NCBI GenBank assembly: GCA_001414485.1
Contig: LLEY01000149.1
Span: 62,001 to 126,000, forward strand
From: Calycina herbarum
Lineage: Eukaryota > Ascomycota > Leotiomycetes > Helotiales > Pezizellaceae
Length of the DNA: 64,000 bases
Direction: 5' to 3'
Shown here: positions 11,668 through 22,500 of the stretch, piece after piece
Layout of the letters: each line of letters starts with the position of its first letter
Position numbering within the stretch: the stretch's first letter is position 1
The notes under the pieces: generated by a model
Databases searched by the model: none
Told to the model about the DNA's origin: nothing
The model's input: the letters and a program-made list of their open reading frames with translations, nothing else
Made by a program: the position numbers and the translations under genes

Positions 11668-13650
11668 ATGGATCCCATCAGCCTTACCCTAGGAATTGTC
11701 TCCCTCTCCTTCCAAGTCTTCGCAGGCTGTGTTCAAGGTACCATACGCCATGTTCTCCACTCTCCCCGTTCTTGCTGACCTCTCATAGCTTACCAACTCC
11801 TCTCCGAAGCTCGCGGCTGGTCTAAAGAGTACGCATACCTCCGCGTCCGTCTCAAAACCGAGCAATGCCGTCTTCTTGACTGGGCGCAGGTAGCTCAATT
11901 AACGGAATCTGAGGAGACGCTTTTGATTAGCAAATCGAGTCGTGGGATCTTGGTGGATATCCTTGATCAGCAACGGAGGTTGCTTTTGAAATTTGGACGG
12001 ATTGATGATCGTCTTCAACCTTTGAGAAATCCGATGATTTTGGAAGATGCACCTGGCGAGGAACGCTCCAAGATTGGAAGTGTGGGAGCATTTGAATCGC
12101 GCTTTCCGACGACGGGGTTACTGCTTAAGAAATCTTTGGAGTTTGTGAAGAGTACTAGTCGGTGTCCTACTGGTCTGAGATGGGCCATGTCGGATCGTGC
12201 GAATATTGAGGAGTTGATTCGGAAACTTACGGGGCTGAATGACTTTTTGAAGGAGTTGTTGAATGGGCAGCAATTGGAGCTGTTGGCTTCTCAGCATGTG
12301 AGGACGGATTATCAGATTATGCAATTGAATAGTCGACTCGATCACCTGGAGGAGATTGTTGCTTCTTGTTCTTTGCAGACACCGGGTTTGCAACGGGGGT
12401 ATTCGAGGGACTTCTCAAATCCACCTTCGTATGATAAAGCTATGGGTCTTGAGTTTGGGAAATCGTCAGAGGGGAATCAATACGGTATTCAAGCACCCCA
12501 ACTTCTTGAACTGGCACAGTTTAAAGTCCTAAGTTCGGCGATTGACACCGATACATTGACCGAGAAAATCACCAAGGAACTTGATCTTGGACAGTCACCC
12601 GAAGAAATCACCTCTGTCGAAATAACATCCAGCAACATATCCATAATCGAAAACGACACTTCGATTTTCGACAGTGACCGAAGGGTTCAAGCCTGGTATC
12701 AAAAACCCAACGGAACACCCCAAAAAGTCTGGATCGAATGGAAAGAATGCGATCCCCAATTCTCCCACCACCAAGCCGCAACCCCCGATCCAAGAATTCT
12801 AAAACGGTTACAAGCACTCGTTGCGCTGCTGAGGGAAAATAGAACGACGGAACAATTCAAAGCCCCCCATTGTCTAGGATATTTCCTCCCCCCCTTCGAA
12901 GAAACATTCCTCATCGGTCTCGTGTTCGAAAATCCCCCGGGCACAGATCAAAACCGCCCACCCATATCCCTCCTCGAACTCCTCCAAGAAGAAAGAGAGA
13001 AACCGATAACGAGTCTAACCGCAAGAATCAAACTCGCTACCGCGATTGCAGAATGCGTGGAACGACTACATGCTGTGAACTGGCTCCACAAAGGGATCCG
13101 ATCACAAAACATCCTCTTTTTTAAGAATGAGAAGGAGGGAGAGGTGGATATCACGAACCCATATCTTTCGGGATTCGATTACTCCCGTCCAGCAGCGAAT
13201 TCGGAGATGACTGAGAAACCACCTGAGAATCCTGCACATGATCTCTATCGGCATCCTCTCGCTCACGGGTATGCGCGTGAGTCAGATCAGACCTCTGATC
13301 ATCGGCATGGCTATCGCAAACATTACGATATCTATAGTCTCGGTATCGTCCTCCTCGAAATCTGTTTCTGGAAACGTATTCATGAAATTGTTGGTATTCC
13401 CGATTTAGATCGTTTGCGAGCCAGTGAGACGGTTAGAGTCAGGGGACGGCTTTTGAATGGCGCCTTTCTGGGGGCGTTGAGGGGCGCGCTGGGGGATAGT
13501 GTTGAGGCGGTTGTGGGGTGTTGTTTAATTGGTTTGGAGGCTTTTGGGTTAAGAGAGAGGGATGATGAGAGGGAGGGGTTGGTGGCTGCGAGGTTGCAGA
13601 GGGGCTTTTATGAGAATGTTGTTAGGAGGTTGCAGGATGTTAGGGTTTGA
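11668..13650 (+). CDS. HeLo-domain protein with C-terminal pseudokinase
   Basis: Exons 11668-11737 and 11789-13650 encode 643 residues. Without the first short exon the protein lacks its start, so the 51-bp intron decides the model. Residues 1-210 resemble the HeLo (prion-inhibition and propagation) domain: MDPISLTLGIVSLSFQVFAG, then AYQLLSEARG and RLKTEQCRLLDW. HeLo domains of HET-S and relatives are membrane-toxic execution modules in heterokaryon incompatibility. Residues about 300-640 form a protein-kinase fold. A lysine is present in VWIEWK, but the catalytic loop reads HKGIRSQNI instead of HRDxxxxN and the DFG site reads GFDYS, so catalysis is unlikely. Such HeLo-kinase-like proteins are widespread in Pezizomycotina, often of unknown role. 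A regulatory or decoy pseudokinase gating the HeLo domain is inference. The last 60 codons are G-rich. Confidence 0.85.
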
Positions 13651-14732
13651 GGGGTGAGGTGGGGATGGTGTTTGGGGATTGGATTTCTTGTGACTTTGTT
13701 GTGGGATTGGGTTGTTAATAATGGGGAAGTGTAGCAACACCTTTAAGGTTTGTTTTGCGTCTTTTTGGCAGTTCTGGAGTAGACCGAGAAAGCTCTTTTG
13801 CCAGGAAGTGAAATGTCGGGTGCAGCAACCTGGTTACGATTTTATTTCCGGCCTAATACGCTCATATGATGCAACGATTACTTGAAGCTTAGCAGCTTAT
13901 TAGAGTCATGGCTTGGTTTGGGTTGTGGATTTTGAAATTGTATGGTCAAAGATAGCTTCAGGCTTGGAGTACCCTGTAGCTTCAGGGTGTTAAGCGCTAA
14001 CTGCGATGTGCAACAACAAAAAAATGTGGCTTGGCTTGGCTTTGTGAGTGAATGGAACTTTTAAGCGAGACGTCTCAAAGTGAAGTCTAGTTACTTGGGG
14101 TGGGCCTTCTTTCAGGCGCAAAGTCCCTATAATTTCAGGGCATCGAACGCTAATTGCGATGTGCAACAAAAAGTTTGACGTGTCTTATTTTGGCTTAGGT
14201 AGCGAGCGAGTGAATGTCAGATTGAGTATCAAAGTCAAAGATTCCTTAGGTGAAGCTACTAGGGGCAGGATATTATAGGCATGAAGCTGCTTATAGACAT
14301 GGCCATAGTTACGATGCGCAACAAACTCCTCGGCGTATTTCATATCGGTAAGTGAATTGGAATTTCAAGCGAGACTTAGCGTGGCTTAAAGTCCCTGTAT
14401 CTTTGGGGTGTGTGTTCCAAATGGAGGACGATGTATCAGTGATAGTCGTCAGCACTTGTTGAGCAATGGTCCAAATCTGTGGAGAAGTATTGATAGGTAA
14501 GCGACAAATAGAAAGTAGTACTATTCATAGGTTACCCGAAAAGAGCGAAATGGGGGGGATTTACAGGTAACCTGGAAATAGACACAAAACGTAAGGTAAC
14601 CAACCAACAGTTTCGAGAAATTCAGGAGCTTTGGAATTGAAAAAACTTTTGGGTACGCTATTATGAAATGTAATCTTCCATAAAAACCATTTCAATTTAT
14701 ATATAACTCCAAGATTCTCTCTTGGGAAGCCC
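13651..14732. other. Intergenic stretch between convergent genes, repeat-bearing
   Basis: This lies between the 3' ends of the HeLo gene (plus) and the esterase gene (minus). No coding frame of note. Most of it is occupied by the roughly 154-bp degenerate repeat listed separately. A T/A-rich segment near 14660-14710 could hold the esterase polyadenylation signals. Confidence 0.5.
13972..14420 (+). repeat. Degenerate direct repeat, period about 154 bp, three copies
   Basis: The shared core is a CCCTRTA..TTCAGGG segment, then CGCTAAYTGCGATG and TGCAACAA, then GAGTGAAT. The TGCAACAA element starts near 14006, 14160 and 14316, a period of 154-156 bp. Copies differ mostly by transitions and small indels. 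The same GCGATNTGCAACAAAA element recurs near 62660, 62733, 63470 and 63662, so this belongs to a dispersed family. No coding potential. Confidence 0.5.
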
Positions 14733-15674
14733 CTACTTCCTAGGCCTCGAAAAACAGGTCTCCCCCACACACTTCAAATCAAACCACTCCAGCACAGTAT
14801 TAGCATCCGTCTGTATATTATGCGTCACCCCCTCCGCACTCGTAGCCCTAAATCTTTCAACCCCTCTTTCATCGCTCCAACTCTGCGTCGTCCACCCAGC
14901 ATTAATATCATTCTGCGTCACCTTAACACTTGAGTTCCCCAACCCCAAAACCGTAGTCCACTCTTTAATCTCCTCTTGCAGATTTTGGGGATACAAAACA
15001 TCATCTTTCGTCCCATGTAAGACATGCATCTTAGGTCTCCATCCTTTGTACTCGGGATACGCGTTCTCAACGATTTTCTTCCATTCCGCACCGGTTTTGA
15101 TATTTTTACCAGTGGCGCAAGAATCAGACCAAATATCTACGCCATCAGCAGCATAACATCCAAAAGCTACACCCGCCCATGCAGACCCAGCGGCAAAAAC
15201 ATCAGGATAGCTCCCAAGAAGAACATTCGTCATCATAGCACCACTACTAGTCCCCATAGCAAAAACTCGTTTTTCATCAGCTCCGTATTTTTCCAACACA
15301 TATCGAACCATAGATACAATCCCCAAACTATCACCTCCTCCATTATGGGTGAGTGTTTCAGGCGACGAGACGTCCCAGCAATCGTCCACGTTGTTTGGGG
15401 AATCGGGGAATATCATTATGTATCCATAGGTGTCTGCTAGTGTTGCGAGTTGGGTGCCGGCGAATGCTGCTTGGGCTGTGCCGTGACACCAGTGCGGGTT
15501 TACGAGGATTGGAGGATGGGATGTGAGGTTTGTGGGGAGGTAGAGGTTGAAGGTTACATTTGAAGGGTTGGGACCGAATTGTGAGTTTGGGATTGTGAGA
15601 AGTTTGTTTTCTGCGGCTTGTGTTGTTGCGAGGAGAGTGGTGAGAACCAGGAGAAGATTGAGGATGGAAGTCAT
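14733..15674 (-). CDS. Secreted carbohydrate esterase family 1 (acetylxylan/feruloyl esterase type)
   Basis: One uninterrupted frame of 313 residues. A signal peptide spans residues 1-20 (core ILNLLLVLTTLLATTQA). The alpha/beta-hydrolase fold of PHB-depolymerase-like CE1 esterases is clear: NPHWCHGTAQA, then YGYIMIFPDS, the nucleophile elbow GTSSG with S143, the acid in HGTKDD (D224) and the histidine in EGVTHN (H285). Cysteines at CWD and in the C-terminal WFDLKC fit the disulphides of secreted acetylxylan esterases. Length matches catalytic-domain-only enzymes; there is no cellulose-binding module. It is expected outside the cell, deacetylating xylan or releasing ferulate from plant cell wall; the exact substrate cannot be told from sequence. 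It is transcribed convergently with the HeLo gene. The start is the ATG before the signal peptide. Confidence 0.88.
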   Translation of the reverse strand: MTSILNLLLVLTTLLATTQAAENKLLTIPNSQFGPNPSNVTFNLYLPTNLTSHPPILVNPHWCHGTAQAAFAGTQLATLADTYGYIMIFPDSPNNVDDCWDVSSPETLTHNGGGDSLGIVSMVRYVLEKYGADEKRVFAMGTSSGAMMTNVLLGSYPDVFAAGSAWAGVAFGCYAADGVDIWSDSCATGKNIKTGAEWKKIVENAYPEYKGWRPKMHVLHGTKDDVLYPQNLQEEIKEWTTVLGLGNSSVKVTQNDINAGWTTQSWSDERGVERFRATSAEGVTHNIQTDANTVLEWFDLKCVGETCFSRPRK

Positions 15675-16590
15675 TGTAAGTTTCCCTTGCTTTTGAGTCG
15701 GAGAAAGTAAATCGAGAAGTAAATCTTTTTCCTTTGGGGGTCGAGCAGCTATAATATAAGTGCTGTACCCCTCGGTATGCCTAAACCTTCAGGGTTCATG
15801 GTACACCCTAAAAATGACAGGGTTAATCGTAGTGGAGATGGAAGGAATAGATATAAAGTAGAAGCCTTCTTGCAAAAAGCTTTGGTTCTCTCTCAGAACA
15901 CTTAAAATTTTGATTCCTCGAATCCCCAATAAATTTTGAACCCCCACTCTTCGTGTATCCACGGATCTTCATCCCCCGCACCCCAGATCCAGTTAAGCGT
16001 GAAGGAATTAATCTGGAAAGCCGGGAAGGCTTTATAGTTTGGAAGATAGATTATCCGTGGATGGAAATGAGGGTTTTGATTTTGTTTTGTGGATCTACCG
16101 GAGAATTTACCCCGCAAACGAGATTCGCTTGGGGTTTGATCTGGTAAAGGGGGTGGGGTTGGAGTACTGTCATGTGACTTGGTTTTATTTTCGTGTTGTT
16201 TTGATGTTGAGATAGACGAGTTCTATGTTGTTTCGCATTAGATTAGAGTTGGACTTCCGGATATGAAAGGGCCTGACTACCGAGCAACGATTGCTCGACT
16301 TTGAAGTGTTTTAATTCTCTCAAATCAATTGGAATAATCACTGATATATTGTCCGAAAGCTTGTAGGAGAATGAAGGAATTAAGGTATTAATTCTCCTAG
16401 AACTTTTGAACAATGTTTTCAATTATCCTAAACCATTTCGCACAATCGAAGTGAAAGTGGGGGTTGGCAGAGTATTTTTAAAAACGGAAGGAGCGACTTG
16501 GATGGTAACCCCCACAAACGCAAGCTTCCCAATCGTTTTCTTCTTAAAAACACCACTACTACAATTCTCCACCAACAAACACCGCGGTAA
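15675..16590. other. Gene-free stretch, esterase promoter side
   Basis: The first 250 bases serve as promoter of the esterase. A TATAATATAAG-like segment lies at 15750-15762 (TATA on either strand). From 16150 to 16590 nothing coding is recognisable; the frame entering the MYND pseudogene from 16406 has no family resemblance upstream of 16591. Confidence 0.4.
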
Positions 16591-17486
16591 AATGGAAGAA
16601 ACAAAGTGCGCGACGTGCAAGAAACCCGCGAAGATGGCATGCAGCGGATGCAAAGAAGCCCCGATTCTCGACGGCGACGCGCCACCAGTTATTACTGCAA
16701 CAAGACCTGCCAAGGAGCGGACTGGCCAAATCACAAGCCGACCTGCGTCCTCCTACGAGATCGCAACCTCCTCTATCGCGTTGCATCGTCGGCACAGAAA
16801 TTGTGGTATGTTTCTCGGGAGGTTACTTGGTCTACATTCGATATTACATGGGTCGACAACAAACGAAGACGATATGCAGATGGAATCGATGGCAACAGGT
16901 CAGCCTAGTTCGTACAGAGAAGCGCTGAATCTCCATGGTCACAATCTCGAAGCGGATGAAGATCCCACCGCATCCCATTCCCTTTTGATCTTCTTCCACG
17001 CCAGCAGGACCAAAAGGCAGCGCTAAGTTATCTCGGTGGAAACCAGGCGGCAGCTTGGATGATCGAGTTTATCGAAGGAATACTAGGAGGCAGAGTATGA
17101 CTGGTGCATGATGACTGACCTGGGCACCTGCAAGATCGATGGCGAACTTCTCTGCGGAGCGTAGAGTAACTGCAAGAACCAGGGTTTTGAATACGATCTC
17201 TGTTGGTCCAGCCAGTCAACCAAAGGGTTTATTGCCAGTCGAGGAATTTTCCAACGCAGCTTAAAATTTCCTGCACTAAAAAATGCACCAAAGCAACCAC
17301 AATGATCAACCCAAATTGATTGTCGATGACATTCTAGAGGAACCAGCCATGGGTATTATTGAGTGGCAGCAGAGGAACATCGACCTGAAAGCACTGCCAA
17401 GTGCTCATTTGGTGGTCCGGCAGGGAGAGCTGGTCGATTATCTGAAACTGGAGACTGAACATTCCGCTCAGTGGAGGCCCGGTTGA
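16591..17486 (+). pseudogene. MYND zinc-finger protein, frameshifted
   Basis: An ATG at 16591 opens KCATCKKPAKMACSGC, the first half of a MYND finger. The second half, SYYCNKTCQGADWPNHKPTC, follows 60 bases later in another frame; about one base is missing near 16668-16690. After it, RNLLYRVASSAQKLWYVSRE continues the family body. A further shift is needed to reach LLPRQQDQKAALSYLGGNQA (about 16990-17050), which ends at a stop near 17099. A C-terminal piece, IIEWQQRNIDLKAL, lies at 17353-17394 with its own stop at 17486. All pieces are in the right order for the fungal single-MYND family of about 250-300 residues, which has no well-defined function. No legal introns repair the breaks, so I infer a pseudogene. 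A draft-quality sequence error could explain one shift but not all. Confidence 0.75.
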
Positions 17487-18331
17487 TTACAAGACTGTTC
17501 GTGGAGCATTGCTTATGGCTCAGTTCAACCATGAGTCTGGTGGCACTTCCTTCTCCACGACCCCGAAAAATCGCATATTTCCCCTTTTCTCTTGAATGGC
17601 GTTGAAATGGTTTACGTTACCCTTTGTCCTTGCTCTGCAAGTTATTCTTATTTTCCTTCTCATTTCGTTGCCTCACCAAACAAATGTTCACTGCTTTCTT
17701 AATGTCAACGGAGAAGGTTGAAGTAAAGTCTCATTTCACATGAATTCCCTGCAGGTGTGAGATTCCTGAATTATTAGCATCAGCAGGAAGTTGCTGCTCA
17801 AGTATCACGCCCAGCCTGTGTGAGAGGACTTATCTTGGTCTCGAAGAAAATACTGAATGGGAAATGTAGGAGGAGCCATCGCTTCAATGTAGGAGGTTCA
17901 AAAATATTTTTTGAAATTTGATGACCATGTCATTTAGGTTCCAGCCAGATGTGTACACTTAGAACTATCTAATTTGGGAACTGGTTCAAGTGAACAATTG
18001 TGCGCCCTAGATCCCAGAGGTTTATTGTTAGCAAGTTAAAAAAGTGACTAATGAACCCAAGCACTTTCAATAGAGAATGAGATTACTCCACGATCAATTT
18101 TTGGTAAAAACAAAACAAGTACTGATGAACGGATGAATCAACTGAAATCAAGCAAACACGGTTTATAAATGAAACACAGTACTAATAACCAGACCCCTCT
18201 CTTCTTCCCCACCAAAAAACCCCCCACTTAATCAATCACGCTGCCCTTGACTCTTCTCCCCGACATGTGCCAACCCAAGCATGTCTCTTGGATTCAATAT
18301 TTCTTACGAGAAAAAGCTGGGAGTCTCGTGA
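17487..18331. other. Gene-free stretch
   Basis: Short frames only. The 3' part (18040-18331) is AT-rich and probably contains the 3' UTR and polyadenylation signals of the minus-strand gene ending at 18332. No repeats seen. Confidence 0.4.
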
Positions 18332-21300
18332 CTATTGCTCTTTCTCTTTGTCGCTTCCAGGAGGCTCGTAATTCCAGCCCCTATTATCCATGAAGCCCTG
18401 TTGAAAAAATGCAGTATCCAAACCCATCTCTGCGTTCGGATCCCAGTCTTCAACTGTAAAGCCTGGGTTGATACCGCTGGAGGCCGTGTTATTTTGCTGT
18501 ACATAGTCCGAGTATCCCGAATCCGTAGTTGTATCCGTCCCTAGATACGGAGCAAGTCCACTGCTTCCAAGTTGGTTATTGAGTCCCAAACTACCTTGAG
18601 GGTCGCGAACAATTCTCGGTGAGAGCGATTGGACAGCATATCGTCTCCTATACATTTGCCGAGCATCTTGGACACTGTGGCTCAACATTTCATTGACTGA
18701 AGCCATGTATCCATCTAGGTCAGGCTGCGATCTAAAATCCAAACTGAGAGTGAGATAAAGACGCTCACGGAAGAGCCGTTGTATTTCTGGCCCAAGAAAC
18801 TCTGCTTCCAAATCCAAAGGGGGATGTGCGACATCCGAAGGGTCCATGTAGTCTTCTAGAGTCAGTTCATGTGTTATGTTATTAGAGGGTAGAGGAACAT
18901 TGACTTACATGGACTGGGGATGACTTCTGAACCCGGAAAGAGAAGTTTATAGATATCGTTCCACTGAGAAACTTCTGCTTGTTTTCCTACATTGGTTCTT
19001 TTCTTAAGAATTTCCGCAACATCTGTGCCATACCCAGCTTGGCTGGGAGGAGGCCGGAGCTCGCAGCTCTCGGGTAGTCTTGAATGAGCTGTGAGATCAA
19101 CCTGGGTTTCAAATATTTCTGAGCATCGTGAACACTGGATTGGTGCCCGATGACGTCGATGAAGATGGCCTCTGTTGCAGAAAAGCTGTTAGCGTTGCAA
19201 GCAGGTAGCGAAAGAAGGGGGGCTTACTTTAATCTTGCTATTGAGGAGTAGGACATATGGCATGACTTCCAATCCTTCAGGTTGTAAGCGTTATGGTCAT
19301 TCTTGAGGTATTGGCACGCAAATTTCACAGTATCGAGTGCAATCGATGAAGCACCAGGGCCCGGGGGTTTCCTTCTTTTGTTCTGCTCATTACCGCCATC
19401 ATTGTTTTCTTCTCCTTCTGAGATTCGTTTTCGTTTAGTGCTGGAAGACGGGGTCTGACTAGAGCTTTTTTTGTCTGTTGGTATTTGCTGTTGCCCGGAA
19501 GAGTTACCATTAGTACATGATACAATATCGGGACACCACTCGACTTGTCCAGAAAGTTTTTCCATATAGACAGTCTGAACATGAACCATAATTTGATCGA
19601 AAACGACTTGCTTCCCAGCAGTGAGAGAGGGAATTTTAAACTCCCTATTCTGGCTGGATGATGGAATGTTGTGCGAGTTGCTCCGGATCTCGTCAAATAA
19701 ATCCATTTCGTAGTCTGTGTCACCGTAACTGTCCAAGCTACTCTTTTCATTTGATGGAATAGAATCCGAATCGGGCACTCCCAGGGGTGTCCGGGGAGGT
19801 GAGGCGTCCCTAATCGACGACAATGTTCGCTTAGCCTACAATAGGAGAAATGGAATCTACTTACGGTGAATTCAATGATTTAAATCCTGAATGATGATCT
19901 ACCTGATCATAGTGGTGAGATGAAGAGTGTCGGACCCAACTCTGCTTTGTGTTTAATATCCCATAATTGGGTATATCCGGAGGTGGTGTGGAGATAACTC
20001 GGGCACCACTCAAGAGCGTGATGGTGTTCATAACTGACTCATCCCCGCTCCCATAATCAGCAGGTGTCTTCCCCAGATTATCCCGAACTTGACTATCAGC
20101 ACCCATTTCAAGCAAAGTACGTACTGCCGCATTGTTACCACAGGATGCAGCGTGATGCAACGGTGTCCAGTTATCATTGTCTCGCATGTCAGTCGCGGCT
20201 CCCCTTTCCAAAAGGACTTGCGCTGGCGCTGAGCCATGATTTGCCATAACTGAATAATGTAGAGGGGTTTTCCCAGTGCCGTCTCGAGCCTGAATATGTG
20301 ACCCATGATCTAGTAACATAGTCATGATCGGAGTCGCTCCACTTCTCGCGGCTCTACTCAGAGCTGTTTGTGGACTGCCCTTAGCATTAACATCTGCGCC
20401 GTGTTGAAGTAATTTAGTCACTAGAAGAATATTATGCTTTGCTGCTGCAGCTTGCAAAGGAGTGGAGATGTGACCTTCCACTGGATTGGTTCTTGGTGTT
20501 GGATTCACTTTTGCACCGCTCTTCAATAGAATGTCGACAATAAGGTGGGAAGTATTGGCTTCTGATTCGATTGCAGCAAGAAGAGCATTTCCTCCATCTT
20601 CATTGATTTCGACGTCTGCACCGTTCGCCAATAAATGCTGTACTACGGGTATCTGACCAGTAGATATGGCCTAGTATGATTAAAAAGAAAGTCATCGCAC
20701 TAGGAGCGAGAGCAACTGACCAGAAGCAGAGGAACATCTTTTTTAGACGACATGTTTGGATCTGCGCCATGATCCAGTAGATACTTCACTATTGGCTCGT
20801 TCATGGTAGCCACGGCTTCGCATAATGGGGTATGAAGCTCACTCAGGGGTGGCATTGAATTGACATCGGCACCAGATTCAACCAGCAGTCGGACAATATT
20901 CTCATGGCCACGGCTTGTAGCTGCCTGTATAGCGGTGTAAGGAGAGGTGTTTTCCTGGTGGTTCGTGTCGCCCATGGCTAGAAGGACTGCGACTTGTTCT
21001 AGATCCCCTTCATATGCAGCATCCTGTATCCTGGTTTGACCTTTCGCTTTTGCAGAGTCGCTACCCGCTGAGGCTATATCCCCGCCATGGTCGAGAAGTT
21101 CACGTTCTCCGGAGAATACAGATGGTCGAACAATTCGATGGAGCATCCGAACTCTTTTGAAGCAACTCACAGTTTCCTCAGTTATTGCCATGGTTGAGAT
21201 TTTGTCGTGTTGCCTTTTGAGTGAGATGCTGCCATGAGAAGCTGTGATGCTTTTGTGGATATCTGGTTCGAGGGGCACCTCCACCACCTCTTTCACGCGT

Positions 21301-22500
21301 TGAAACACCAATCGACACTTAGGGCTAAGAACAAATTAGCACTAGCATCAAGTGTTTCGCGGGATCGAGGCACCGTACCACTGCATTTCGCTGGCACATG
21401 AGCCCTCAACTTTTGCTCCACAGCCCGGACAAGAGGTGGAACCAGAATGAGGCGAGTTGAAGATAATGCTCATCTCAATTCTCTGGCCAGGCAAAATAAG
21501 CGATTCCCAAGGAAGCGAGCGTTTTAATTCTCGTTTTGTGGTATGGTCTTGGAGAACCCATTCTCTTTTGGCCACCTTGCTCTGTCCTGGCATATCTGAG
21601 AATCTCGCAGTGACAATAGCATCAAATGCGGCCCAAGAATTGACGAATTCAAGATGGACTGGAGAAATTCTGCCGAGTGCGTCTTGAAAAGTGACTGGCT
21701 GTTGGTAAGAAAGGGAAGGCGGAATTCGCTTCTGGGTGGCAACGATCACCTTGTATATCTCGGCGTTAATTGTTAGCACCTGAGTGACCTTCGACTTTAT
21801 ATCGTTGCCCAGCTGTATTATGCCCCAGCTTTTCTCCATCAGTATTGCTGTTATCTCAACTAAGTAATTTCACTTACAACTTGTTTCGTAATTTCCAAAT
21901 CCATGAATTTTCTTCCGAACAAAAGGTTACTGTGTTCTGGCGTTCCTTGGATTTTTGTTCTTCGGTGACGGTTGGCCTGTTGGTAATCGAAGATACTGAT
22001 ACTTTTGAATGCCTTCACAAAAGTGTTAGCCTATATTAGTCTGCTTAATAACAAACAACTTACATGTATGCCGTCAATAACAGCATGTGTAAAGATGATT
22101 TGTGGGCGGCGATTTCGGCACGGGATTTCACGAGGTCATCTTTGCCATGCAACGTCCACTTGATCTTCGAAATTGCGAAGGACGCCCGCGAAGCAGACGC
22201 AGAGGTTTTGGGACCTTTCTCAAAATCTTTGAGTTTTCTCTGCAAGGTCTGTAAACTGTTGTTGCATTGTAAAACGGACTGGCGAGTGGCAGCAGCTAAG
22301 GCCTTAGCCTCTGGGTCGGGCTTCGTTTCCACTGAGTTGAGCGCAAGAGTTTCGAGTAAGATACGTTCCAGGGAAGATAGCTCTCGTGCAAGATCCCGAT
22401 ACTCGCTCACAAATCTCTGACTGCTATTGAGGGTATCAACAATATCTTTGACCAAAAGAGCAGCTACTATAAAATCTCCGACGCCGAAACCGAACGACAT
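18332..22500 (-). CDS. Receptor-like protein: fungal N-domain, ubiquitin-like domain, ankyrin repeats, C2H2-like tail
   Basis: Eight exons in phase: 22500-22064, 22012-21878, 21828-21379, 21324-20721, 20670-19865, 19809-19228, 19171-18909 and 18852-18332, giving 1265 residues. Residues 1-190 match the fungal N-terminal helical domain found at the front of STAND/NLR-like proteins (MSFGFGVGDFI, helices with SSLERILLETLAL). About 215-300 is the fungal ubiquitin-like domain (QQPVTFQDALGRISPVHLEF, REWVLQD, PGQRIEMSI). Next comes a four-cysteine knuckle, CPGCG and CPKC, whose last pair is created by splicing. Residues 420-790 hold about ten ankyrin repeats (GADVNSMP, KTPLHYSVMANHGSA, WTPLHHAASCGNNAAVRTLL). 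The tail has KFACQYLKND, HLHRRHRAPIQCSRC and PSPYY, as in fungal C2H2-like regions. There is no NACHT or NB-ARC ATPase. Intracellular sensing or signalling is inferred from the domains. Joining the tail to the ankyrin part rests on one 55-bp intron (19864-19810); no ATG lies near a separate start. Confidence 0.8.
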
